Of a stretch of DNA of 64,000 nucleotides, positions 1-7,800 are shown in pieces. The translations under genes and the position numbers were made by a program. Source of the DNA: Clavibacter michiganensis. Lineage in GTDB: Bacteria > Actinomycetota > Actinomycetes > Actinomycetales > Microbacteriaceae. The stretch's first letter is position 1; every line of letters starts with the position of its first letter. Where the stretch lies: assembly GCF_016907085.1 (NCBI RefSeq), contig NZ_JAFBBJ010000001.1, forward strand, positions 2,542,001-2,606,000, written 5' to 3'. The notes below the pieces were generated by a model that ran no database searches, was not told where the DNA came from, and saw nothing but the letters and a program-made list of their open reading frames with translations.

Positions 1-113
1 ACGGCCGCCGCCAGCCGGCCGCGGACCGCCCGGACGGCCCGGGCCACCGTGGCGGGCGGCTCCGGCAGGGACGCGGCGACCGCGGCGCCCGGGGCCTCGG
101 CCGCGTCCGTCAT
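1..113 (-). CDS. 5' end of an unidentified gene, truncated by window edge
   Basis: Only the first 37 codons are inside the window. The ATG (113..111) overlaps the TGA of the methyltransferase upstream in an ATGA arrangement, so the gene is almost certainly the next, translationally coupled member of the thioesterase-methyltransferase transcript. The visible residues start MTDAAEAPGAAVAASLPEPP and are Ala/Pro rich with an Arg-containing stretch afterwards. No domain can be recognised. In related pyochelin/yersiniabactin clusters transporters, further tailoring enzymes or regulators occur at such a position, but nothing here decides between them. The reading frame is supported mainly by the overlap and by codon-position GC bias. 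Confidence 0.6.
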   Translation of the reverse strand, partial: MTDAAEAPGAAVAASLPEPPATVARAVRAVRGRLAAA

Positions 114-886
114 CGGCCGAGCACCGCGACCTCGGTCGCCGCGTCCTCGGCCCCGCCGCGGAGCACGGTCCACGACCGGCCCGCCTCCCGGGCGAGCGTC
201 GCCTGGTCCAGGCTGTGCCATTCGTATCCTCCTCGGACCTCGCGTACCGTCCTCGCGCCGTCGAGCACGAGCCAGCGCGTGGTGAATCGGGTGGCGCCGT
301 CGCGGCCGGGCTCGGCCGTGGTCCACCACTCGTAGGTCTGGGTGCCGATGCGCTCGCGCAGGAGGCGGGTCGGCGGGAGCGCGCGCGCGCTCGTCCCCAT
401 CAGGTCGACGACGACCACGCCGCCGGGCACCAGGCGCTCGAGGCAGCGGCGCCAGAGGTCCGCCCGGTCGTCGCTGCCGATGTGGCCGGCGACGCCGATG
501 AGCACGACCGCGCGGATCCGCTCGGGCAGCACGAGCTCCTGCGCCGTCTCGGGGCGGATGGTGACCCGGCTGCGGAGCGCGGGATCCTCGTGCACGCGGC
601 TGCGCAGCACGGCGCGCATGACGGGGGAGGGCTCCGCGGCGAGGATCGGCGCGTCGGGCACGAGGTCGGCGAGCAGCCGCGTGACGCGGCCGGTGCCCGC
701 GCCGAGCTCCACGACGGTGCCGGGGTCGGAATCGGGCTCGGCGCCGGCGGAGGCGCCCGCGGCCGCGCCCGCCGGGGCGCCCGCCAGCGCCTCGGCGAGC
801 ACGCCCGCGAGCGCCTCCGTGTGGCGCCGGGCCACGAGGTCGTAGAACTCCGCGCCCGGGGAGTAGTCCTGCAGCTCGAGCGTCAC
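110..886 (-). CDS. SAM-dependent methyltransferase of the metallophore cluster
   Basis: A 258-residue class I methyltransferase. Motif I is ELGAGTG at residues 60-66, followed by the acidic strand-2 end (AAEPS) and a motif resembling post-motif I/IV (VVLIGVAGHI). An Ala/Gly-rich low-complexity loop at residues 27-55 precedes motif I. The GTG start is inferred from a GTGA overlap with the thioesterase stop; an upstream extension would run through the thioesterase in another frame. The protein is clearly paralogous to the C-terminal domain of the reductase-methyltransferase fusion at 1797-3728: both share the EFYDL/ELFDL entry, GAGTG, AAEPSxPxRAVL, the GHI/GHL-D-RA-LW block, RLLPDG/RLVPGG-VVV, an EWW motif and an LAREAG helix. 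The substrate is unknown; O-, N- or C-methylation of the aryl-heterocycle metallophore is inferred from context. It could also act on a carrier-bound intermediate. Confidence 0.85.
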   Translation of the reverse strand: MTLELQDYSPGAEFYDLVARRHTEALAGVLAEALAGAPAGAAAGASAGAEPDSDPGTVVELGAGTGRVTRLLADLVPDAPILAAEPSPVMRAVLRSRVHEDPALRSRVTIRPETAQELVLPERIRAVVLIGVAGHIGSDDRADLWRRCLERLVPGGVVVVDLMGTSARALPPTRLLRERIGTQTYEWWTTAEPGRDGATRFTTRWLVLDGARTVREVRGGYEWHSLDQATLAREAGRSWTVLRGGAEDAATEVAVLGR

Positions 887-1698
887 GGGAACATCGACTC
901 CGCCGGGGCGGGGAACGCGAGCGCGGGATCCAGCAGGGACACGATCGCCTCGACCACCTCGGCCGGCCGCTCGGCCAGGTAGAAGTGGCCGCCGCGGAAG
1001 ACCCGGAGGCCGTCGTCGGCCGCCCCGTCGTCCGCCGCTCCGTCGCCGGCGAGCCGGTGCCACGCCTCGGCATCCGCGGGCCGCAGCTCGGGATCCGCGT
1101 CGCCGCTGAAGACGCTCACCGGGCAGCCGGGCCCGGGTCCCGCCGCGGTGCGGTGCGTCTCCACGAGCCGGTAGTCGTCGCGCAGGCAGGCGAGCACGGT
1201 GCGCCGCATGTCGTCGTCGGCGAGGATCTCGGGCGCGGTCCCGGAGTGCCGCTCGAGGTCGGCGAGGAGCGCGGCGTCGTCCTGCCGGTGCAGGGGGCCG
1301 CCCCACCGCACGGTCGGCGCGCGGCGTCCCGACACGACGAGCCGGGCGGCGGGGCGGCCGCGCGCGGCGAGGACGCGCGCGGTCTCGTAGGCGACCAGGG
1401 CGCCCATGCTGTGCCCGAAGAGGACGACGGGCAGGCGGTCGGGCAGGGCGCCGACGGCCGCCGCGACGTCGGCGGCGAGCGTGTCGAGATCCGGGCTGAC
1501 GGGATCGCCGTAGCGGTCCCCGCGGCCCGGGTACTGGACCGCGAGGACCTCGACGCCCCGCGGCGCGAACGGCGCCCAGCCGCGGTACGCCGACGCCGCG
1601 CCGCCCGCGTGCGGCAGGCAGACGAGGCGGATGCGGGCATCGGGCGCCGTGGCGATGCGCCGCAGCCAGCCGCCGTCGGCGCGCGGGGTGTCGATCAT
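883..1698 (-). CDS. type II (editing) thioesterase
   Basis: A 271-residue alpha/beta-hydrolase of the GrsT/YbtT/PchC class that clears misprimed or stalled acyl groups from NRPS carrier proteins. The nucleophile elbow GHSMG places Ser97, a downstream acidic residue lies in the SGDADPE segment and the catalytic His is in the GGHFYL segment; the CLPHAGG start (residues 27-33) is typical of the family. The ATG at 1698 was chosen because a GAGGAG ribosome site lies about 8 bases upstream and because the protein then begins like other family members. It is the first gene of a second minus-strand transcript: 98 bases separate it from the end of the reductase-methyltransferase gene. A short DGAAD repeat lies near residues 230-241. 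Function is confident; the exact substrate acyl group is not visible. Confidence 0.92.
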   Translation of the reverse strand: MIDTPRADGGWLRRIATAPDARIRLVCLPHAGGAASAYRGWAPFAPRGVEVLAVQYPGRGDRYGDPVSPDLDTLAADVAAAVGALPDRLPVVLFGHSMGALVAYETARVLAARGRPAARLVVSGRRAPTVRWGGPLHRQDDAALLADLERHSGTAPEILADDDMRRTVLACLRDDYRLVETHRTAAGPGPGCPVSVFSGDADPELRPADAEAWHRLAGDGAADDGAADDGLRVFRGGHFYLAERPAEVVEAIVSLLDPALAFPAPAESMFP

Positions 1699-1740
1699 GG
1701 TGCGGCTCCTCGCTGCGGGGTGGGTCGGCAAGGAGCGTAG

Positions 1741-1769
1741 CCCTTATTGAGAACCATGCGCGATAAGGG
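1741..1769. promoter_or_regulatory. putative promoter/operator region of the thioesterase transcript
   Basis: In the 98-base gap before the thioesterase, CCCTTAT (1741-1747) and ATAAGGG (1763-1769) form a perfect 7-bp inverted repeat around a 15-base centre. The left part reads TTATTGAGAAC, which matches the TTGTTGAGAAC of the NRPS divergent promoter region at 17234-17243 in the same orientation relative to the genes. This suggests a shared regulatory half-site or promoter element. A weak terminator for the upstream transcript is the alternative reading, but the arms are AT-containing and short compared with other terminators in this window. Confidence 0.4.
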
Positions 1770-1796
1770 TGCGTCGCGGTGTGGAAGGGCGGCGCA

Positions 1797-3728
1797 TCAC
1801 CCGGCTGGGGAATCGGTCGGCCGCGGCACGAGCGCGCCGAGCGGCAGCGACGCACCGGCCGCGGCGGGCAGGCGCACGAGGTCCATGCCGGCCTCCCGCG
1901 CGAGCGCCTCCAGGCCCACCGGATCCCAGGAGTACGCGTCGTGCACCTCGCGCTCCCGGCCGCCGGGCTCGCGGCTGCGCCAGCGCGTGCGCAGGGCGAG
2001 GAGGCCGTCGGGCGCGGGATCCGCGCGGAACCACCACTCGATCTCGTCGTCGCCCACGCGCGTGCGGGCCAGCCGCGACTCGGGCACGCGCGTCCCGGGC
2101 TCGAGGCCCATCGTCTCGACGACGACGACCCCGTCCGGCAGCAGCCGTTCGGCGATCCGCTCCCAGAGCCGCGCGCGCTGCCCCGGATCGAGGTGGCCGA
2201 GCACGCCGCAGAGGAGCACCGCGGAGAGGCGGTCGGGCAGGTCGAGGTCGGGCGCGGATCCGGCGGTCACGGTCACGCGCTCCTGCAGGCCGTCGGCGTC
2301 GAGGATCCGCGCGGTCAGCACCGCGCGCAGCGGCTCGGACGGCTCGGCGGCCACCACGCGCGCCTCCGGATGCGCCCGCGCGACGGCCCGCGCGATGACG
2401 CCCGTGCCCGCCCCGATGTCGAGCACGGGCGCCGCGGACAGGTCGCGGCCGTCGAGGAGCCGGCAGACCGCGGCGGCCGTGAGCTCGGCGTGCGCGGCGG
2501 CGGCGAGGTCGAAGAGCTCGGCCGCGGGGCCGTAGGGGTCGGCCGGCGCCGGGTCGGGGGACGCGCCCGACGGATCGCCGCCCGCCGGCGCGCGCCCGTC
2601 CGCCGCGTCCGACGGCTCTGCCGCGGGCAGGATCGCCGCGGCCGTCACCCGCGGCGGCTCGCCCGGCCGGATGCTCCGCGGCGGGCCGAGCCGCCGGGTG
2701 AGGTCGACCCACGCGCGCGCCATCGTGATGTCGGCCTGCGCCGAGCGGAGCGCGTCCCCGTCGCCCGAGCGGATCTCCGCCACGAGCATCCCGAGCGCGT
2801 GCCCGACCGCGTCCGGCCACACGTCGTCGAAGAGCTCGCCCGCGGTCGGTGCGGGCGCCTCCGGCCAGGAGGCGAGGCGCGGCAGGGAGCGCCGGGCGGG
2901 ATCCCCGTCGAGGTCGAGCCGGCCGGCCGCGTCGCGGCGGGTGTGCAGCGCCGGGCTCCAGGTGACCGGGCCGTGCACGTCGGCGAGCGTCAGCACGCCC
3001 GCCTCCGACGCGAGGGAGATGCGCGGCCAGAGGAGCGCGTGGTTGTCGCGGTCGGCGGGGTGCAGCTCGTCGTGCACGCGCAGCGACAGCGGGATGCCGC
3101 CGACCACGCCCTCGATCGCCGTGAGCGGGGACGGGCGCGTCTCGAGCGCGGTCAGCTCGCGCGGGCGCGCGACGGGATCCGCGAACGCCCACGGCCGGAG
3201 CCCGCCGACCGCCAGGCCGAGGACGTCGACGAGCGGCTGCAGCAGGTGCACGGGACCCGCGGCGTCCACGTGCACGAGCGCGCTCCTGGCGCGCAGCCGC
3301 TCGGCCGACGCGAGGAAGCCGCGCGTCGCGCGCACGTGCCGGTAGTGGGTCGAGAGGCGGTAGCGGACGCCGGCCTTGCGCGCCGCGCGGGCGGCCGCGG
3401 TGATCTCGTCGGGGTGCGCCGGGTGCTCCTGCAGCACGTGGATCCCGCGGGCGAGCAGCGCCAGCACGAGCTCGGATCCCGGCCCGCCCTGCACGGCCGC
3501 GCCGACGGCGACCGACGCCAGGTCGACGTCGGCGGGCACCTCGGCGACGTCGGTCCACATCGGCACGCCATGCGCGGTGGCGAGGGCGCGGGAGGCGTCG
3601 CCGCCGCGCGCGAGGATCCCGACCAGCCGCAGATCGGGGCGCGCGAGCACGGCCCGGAGGTGGATGCGGCCGAAGCCGGTGCCGCAGACGACGACCCGCA
3701 GCGGGCGGCCGGCGGGATCGCCCGTCAC
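1797..3728 (-). CDS. thiazolinyl imide reductase fused to a methyltransferase domain
   Basis: 643 residues in two parts. Residues 8 to about 375 resemble the Irp3/YbtU/PchG thiazolinyl imide reductases (Gfo/Idh/MocA-like): an N-terminal Rossmann motif CGTGFGRIHL at 15-24, a dinucleotide domain ending in the LLARGIHVLQEHP block, and a catalytic-domain stretch with YRLSTHYRH. These enzymes use NADPH to reduce a carrier-bound thiazoline to a thiazolidine. Residues 397-643 form a class I SAM methyltransferase (DIGAGTG at 437-443) closely similar to the separate methyltransferase at 110-886. An Ala/Pro/Gly-rich linker at roughly 365-396 joins them. The GTG start overlaps the previous stop as GTGA. 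Known YbtU and PchG are about 350-370 residues and lack this second domain, so the fusion is the notable feature. Coupled reduction and N-methylation of the thiazolidine nitrogen is an attractive inference. Confidence 0.85.
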   Translation of the reverse strand: MTGDPAGRPLRVVVCGTGFGRIHLRAVLARPDLRLVGILARGGDASRALATAHGVPMWTDVAEVPADVDLASVAVGAAVQGGPGSELVLALLARGIHVLQEHPAHPDEITAAARAARKAGVRYRLSTHYRHVRATRGFLASAERLRARSALVHVDAAGPVHLLQPLVDVLGLAVGGLRPWAFADPVARPRELTALETRPSPLTAIEGVVGGIPLSLRVHDELHPADRDNHALLWPRISLASEAGVLTLADVHGPVTWSPALHTRRDAAGRLDLDGDPARRSLPRLASWPEAPAPTAGELFDDVWPDAVGHALGMLVAEIRSGDGDALRSAQADITMARAWVDLTRRLGPPRSIRPGEPPRVTAAAILPAAEPSDAADGRAPAGGDPSGASPDPAPADPYGPAAELFDLAAAAHAELTAAAVCRLLDGRDLSAAPVLDIGAGTGVIARAVARAHPEARVVAAEPSEPLRAVLTARILDADGLQERVTVTAGSAPDLDLPDRLSAVLLCGVLGHLDPGQRARLWERIAERLLPDGVVVVETMGLEPGTRVPESRLARTRVGDDEIEWWFRADPAPDGLLALRTRWRSREPGGREREVHDAYSWDPVGLEALAREAGMDLVRLPAAAGASLPLGALVPRPTDSPAG

Positions 3729-4879
3729 AGGTCCTCCTCCACCATCTCGCCCGCGTCGCCGGCGTCGCCGGCGTCGTCGATGCGCGTGACGGTGCTCGCG
3801 CCGGATGCGGCGACGAGGTCGAGGACGCGCTGCGGATCCAGCACGTCGTGCGCGAAGCCGACGCCCGCGGGCACGGTGCCCGCGCGGATCTCCCGCACGG
3901 TGATGGCCGCGAGATGGCCCGCGAGCACGTAGCTGTCGTCGCTGTGCAGCACGATCGCGCGCTCGACCGTGACGCCCTCGGCGTCGGTGCCGCGCACGGA
4001 GACGGCCAGCACGTGGAACGGCCGGGTGCCGAGCAGGTCGAGGTCGCCCGCGCGGATGAGCGCGTCGGCGGCCGCCGTCGCGCCGTCGTCGCCCGCGAGC
4101 AGCGCGGGCAGCCGGTTGAGGGCGTCGCGCACGGCCGGACCCGGGTGCACGTTCCACCACTCGGCCTCCGCGAAGCCTGTGCCGCGTGCGATCCGCTCGG
4201 TCTCCGCCGACAGGTACGGCTGCAGCGCGACCCGGCCCGCGAAGAACGGCGCCGTCGCGTCCTCCTCCGCGCGGAGCGCGCGCTCGACCCGTCGGCCGCC
4301 GGACCACGCGGCGAGCGGCGTGCCGTACGCGGTGGATCCGGGCCCGCCGGCCGCGAGCGACAGCGGCACGTCGAGCGCGACCCCGGGGGAGCACGCCTCG
4401 ACCCCGCCCACCCAGCCGCGCAGGCGGAGAGGGCCGCGCAGCCCCTGGGCGGCGAGCCGCGGCAGGAGGCCCGAGAGGCCGGGGACCACGCCGGTCGAGA
4501 CGACCGCGCGGCGGCCGTCGCGCACGGCGACGTCGGCGAGGCCGCGCGCGACGAGGCCCGCGCGCACGGGCTCCTCGCCGCAGACGTCCACGTAGTCGGC
4601 GCCCGCCTCGTGGGCGGCGGCCGCGATCCTGTCGCCGAACGCGAAGGCGGGGGCGGCGCAGTGCACCACCACGTCGGCGCCGCGGCAGAAGCGCGCGAGC
4701 GCGTCGTCGTCCATCAGGTCGACGGTCACGGTCTCGACCTCGCCGCCCGCCTCGTCGGCGAGCTCGCGGAGCGGCGCCTCGCGACGCCCGCCGAGCCGGA
4801 GCGGCTCATCGGACAGGGCGCGGAGGGCGAGCACCGCGGGTCGCCCGACGGCGCCGGACGCGCCGATGACCGCGATCAC
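3725..4879 (-). CDS. saccharopine-dehydrogenase-like oxidoreductase of the metallophore cluster
   Basis: 384 residues with an N-terminal NAD(P)-binding motif IGASGAVGRPAVLAL starting at residue 4, a second conserved block VVHCAAPAF (around 73-81) and YVDVCGEEP (around 95-103), all typical of the saccharopine dehydrogenase-like NAD(P)-binding superfamily. Real lysine-pathway saccharopine dehydrogenases are not expected between NRPS and tailoring genes, so a role in metallophore tailoring is inferred, perhaps as a second thiazoline/oxazoline reductase. Enantio-pyochelin clusters use a reductase unrelated to PchG, which makes this plausible. Start GTG overlaps the NRPS stop (GTGA). The C-terminus carries a Gly-Asp-Ala repeat (three units, 9-bp period at about 3750-3780) and an acidic tail, which look dispensable. 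With the fused reductase next door the cluster holds two reductase candidates. Confidence 0.75.
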   Translation of the reverse strand: MIAVIGASGAVGRPAVLALRALSDEPLRLGGRREAPLRELADEAGGEVETVTVDLMDDDALARFCRGADVVVHCAAPAFAFGDRIAAAAHEAGADYVDVCGEEPVRAGLVARGLADVAVRDGRRAVVSTGVVPGLSGLLPRLAAQGLRGPLRLRGWVGGVEACSPGVALDVPLSLAAGGPGSTAYGTPLAAWSGGRRVERALRAEEDATAPFFAGRVALQPYLSAETERIARGTGFAEAEWWNVHPGPAVRDALNRLPALLAGDDGATAAADALIRAGDLDLLGTRPFHVLAVSVRGTDAEGVTVERAIVLHSDDSYVLAGHLAAITVREIRAGTVPAGVGFAHDVLDPQRVLDLVAASGASTVTRIDDAGDAGDAGEMVEEDL

Positions 4880-7800
4880 GCGATCACCGCCCCGCCCGTG
4901 ACGCGCGTGAGGATCGACAGCACGCGCGGCGCGTGCTCGACCGACAGGCAGTCGTAGTGGTCGCCCGGGATGTCGACGATGTCGAGCTCGCCGAGCGCGA
5001 GCTCCTCCCAGTAGTCGGTCACCGCCTCCCTGCTGCCCGGGAACGGGTACGCGCCGCTGTGCCGGAGGAACGTGATGTCGCCCGCGTACGGATCCGGCCG
5101 GTAGCGCGTGATGGCGAACACGCTCTGCCGGAAGGTGCGGAAGAACCGCGTCATCTGCTCCGGGGTGTAGCTGCCGGACGCCGGCGGCACGACCTCGCAC
5201 ATGCGGGCGATGCGGGCCCGGCGCGGGATGCGCGACAGGTCGAGGAAGGCCCGGCCGATGTCGGCGAACTCGCCGTCGAGCGACGCGTAGCCGTCCGCGG
5301 GCATGACCCCGGGGGTCCTCTCGAGGATGCGCGCGCCCGCCGCGGCGATGCGCCACGGGTCGGCGGGGAAGCCGAGGTCGACGGGGTCGATGCCGATCAT
5401 CATCGCGAACGAGTACTCCGACACCATCTCGTCGTCGAGCCGGAACGCGGGGCTGTGACTGCTGATCGCGGTGAAGGACGCCACGTCGGCGCCCGCCTCC
5501 GTGAGCGCACGCGCCACCTCGGTGGCGACCAGGCCGCCGAGGCAGTAGCCGACGACGTGGAAGGTGCGGATCCCGGTGGCGAGGAGCTCGCGGGCGTACT
5601 CCGCGGCGATCCGGTCGATGAGGCCGTGCGGGTCGGCGTCGAGGAAGGCGTCGAGGTCGGGGACCTCCACGCCGTACAGCGAGCCGGTGCCGCGGGACCG
5701 GCGGCGGATCTCGGTCATCAGCGCGCGGTACGGCATGATCGTGCCGATCCCGGCGTGGACGAGCACGGTGGCCGGTCCCTGGCCGGATCCCGAGAGCAGG
5801 CTCACGGCCGGCGTCGCGGGCGCCTCCCGGTCGCCCGCCGCGCCCTGCCCGGCCTGCCGGACGTAGCCCGCGAGCCCGGCGATGGTCGGCCGGCGGAGCA
5901 TGTGGCGGAGCACGACGTCCCACTCGAGGTCGACGACCTCGGGCAGCTGCTCCCGCATCCGGCCGACGAGGCGCGCCACGAGGAGCGAGTCGCCGCCGAG
6001 CGCGAAGAAGTCGTCGTCGCGGCCGATGCCGGGGCGGCCCAGCAGCTCCGCCCACAGCTCCTGGAGGCGGCGCTCGACGTCGTCGCGGGGCGCGTCGGAT
6101 CCCGCGGCCACGGCGGCGGCCGGCGCCCGGTCCTCCGCGAGCCGGGCGAGCGCAGCACGGTCGACCTTGCCGTTCGCGGTGACCGGCAGCGCGTCGAGCA
6201 CCTGCCAGCGGCGCGGCACCATGTACTCCGGCAGGCGGTCGGCGGCGTGGCGGCGGAGCGACGCGGCCCGCAGCGGCGCGCGGTCGGCCTTCACCTGCGC
6301 GAGCAGGAGGTGCTGGCCGAGGCCGGAGAGCGGATCCTCGTCCGCCGGCACCTGCTGGATCCCCCGGGCACCGAGGTCGCCGAGCATCGCCCGCCACGCG
6401 TCGGCCGCGAAGAGCAGGGCTTCGTCGGCGAGCCGCGCGTCGGCGGGTCCGCCGGCGCGCACCTCCATGAAGTCGGTGGCGATCATGAGCGGCGGGTTGT
6501 CCTCGCGGGTGCTCTCGATCACGGCGAGGTGGCCGTGCGGGGCGAGGAGCCCCTCCAGCCGCCGGAGCGCCGCGGGCACGTCGGGCACGCCGTGCAGGCC
6601 GTTGGAGCAGATCACGACGTCGTAGGAGTTCGGGCGCTGCCCCTGCGACAGCGGGTCGGCGGCCGGGTCGAAGGCCTGGAACCGCACGCCGGGCCGGTCG
6701 GGGTGGCGCTCGCGGGCCTCGCCGACGTGGAACATCGAGGGGTCGGTGAACACGTACTCGACGGCGCGGCCGGCGAGGGCGGGGATGAGCTGGTCGGCCG
6801 CGCCGCCCACGCCGCCGCGCACCTCGAGGATCCGCAGCGGCTCGTCCGCGCCGAGCCCCCGGGCCTCGTGCCGGTCGGCGAGGGCGACGACCGCGGCCGT
6901 GAGCGCCGCGGTGAGCAGCCGCACGCCGAGGTTGTCGCGGTAGGCCGCGCCGATCGCGTCGCTCGGCGCACCCGGGTAGAGCAGCTCCGCGATGTCGAGG
7001 TCGCCGCTCACGAGGTCCGCGAGCGCGAGGCTCGACGCCTGCACGTGGCGGAGCAGCTCGGCGCTCCAGCGGATCTCCCGCTCGGCCTCCTCCACCCGGG
7101 CCCAGGCGCGCGCGACCCGCTCCGGATCCGCGGAGAGCGCGCCGCGGTAGCGTCCGTCGGCGTCGCGCGCGATGCGTCCGCGCCGCTCGAGCGCGCGCAG
7201 CCAGCGGCGCACGACCACGCGGTGGGCGTCGCTCGCGCGCAGGAGGCCGGCGACCTCGTCCGCGTTGACCGGTGCCTCCTCGTCGACGAGCGCGCCCGCC
7301 GCGGCGAGCGTCCGCTCGATCACGCGGAGCGCGTGCTCGTCGAACTGGGCGAGGAACGCGCCGAGGGCAGCCGTGTCCACGTCCGCCGCGGCGACCGCGA
7401 GGGCGGCGCGCGCGGCGTCACCGGGCGCGCGGTCGTCCGGCGTGTCGGCGGGCGCGATCCGCTCGGGCTGCACGAGCCCGACGAGGTGCCGGCCCGCGGT
7501 CCCCTCGGCCACCTGCACCGCGCAGTCGGCGACGCCCGGGTGCGCGAGCACGGCGGCCTGGATCTCCGCCAGCTCGATGCGGTAGCCGCGGATCTTCACC
7601 TGCGCGTCCTCGCGCCCGAGGAGCTCGATGCTCCCGTCGGGCAGGTACCGGCCGATGTCGCCCGTGCGGTACTCGCGGTCGCCCGTGGCGGGATCCACCC
7701 CGAAGCGCTCGCGCGTGCGCTCGGCGTCGCCGAGGTACCCGAGCGCCACGCCCGCGCCGCGGATGAGGATCTCGCCGGGCACGCCCTCGGGCCGGTCGCG

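Noticed and set aside
1741..1769. Inverted repeat as a terminator of the NRPS transcript
   Set aside because: Arms are short and AT-containing, and the shared TTRTTGAGAAC suggests a promoter-side role; kept as a regulatory candidate instead.
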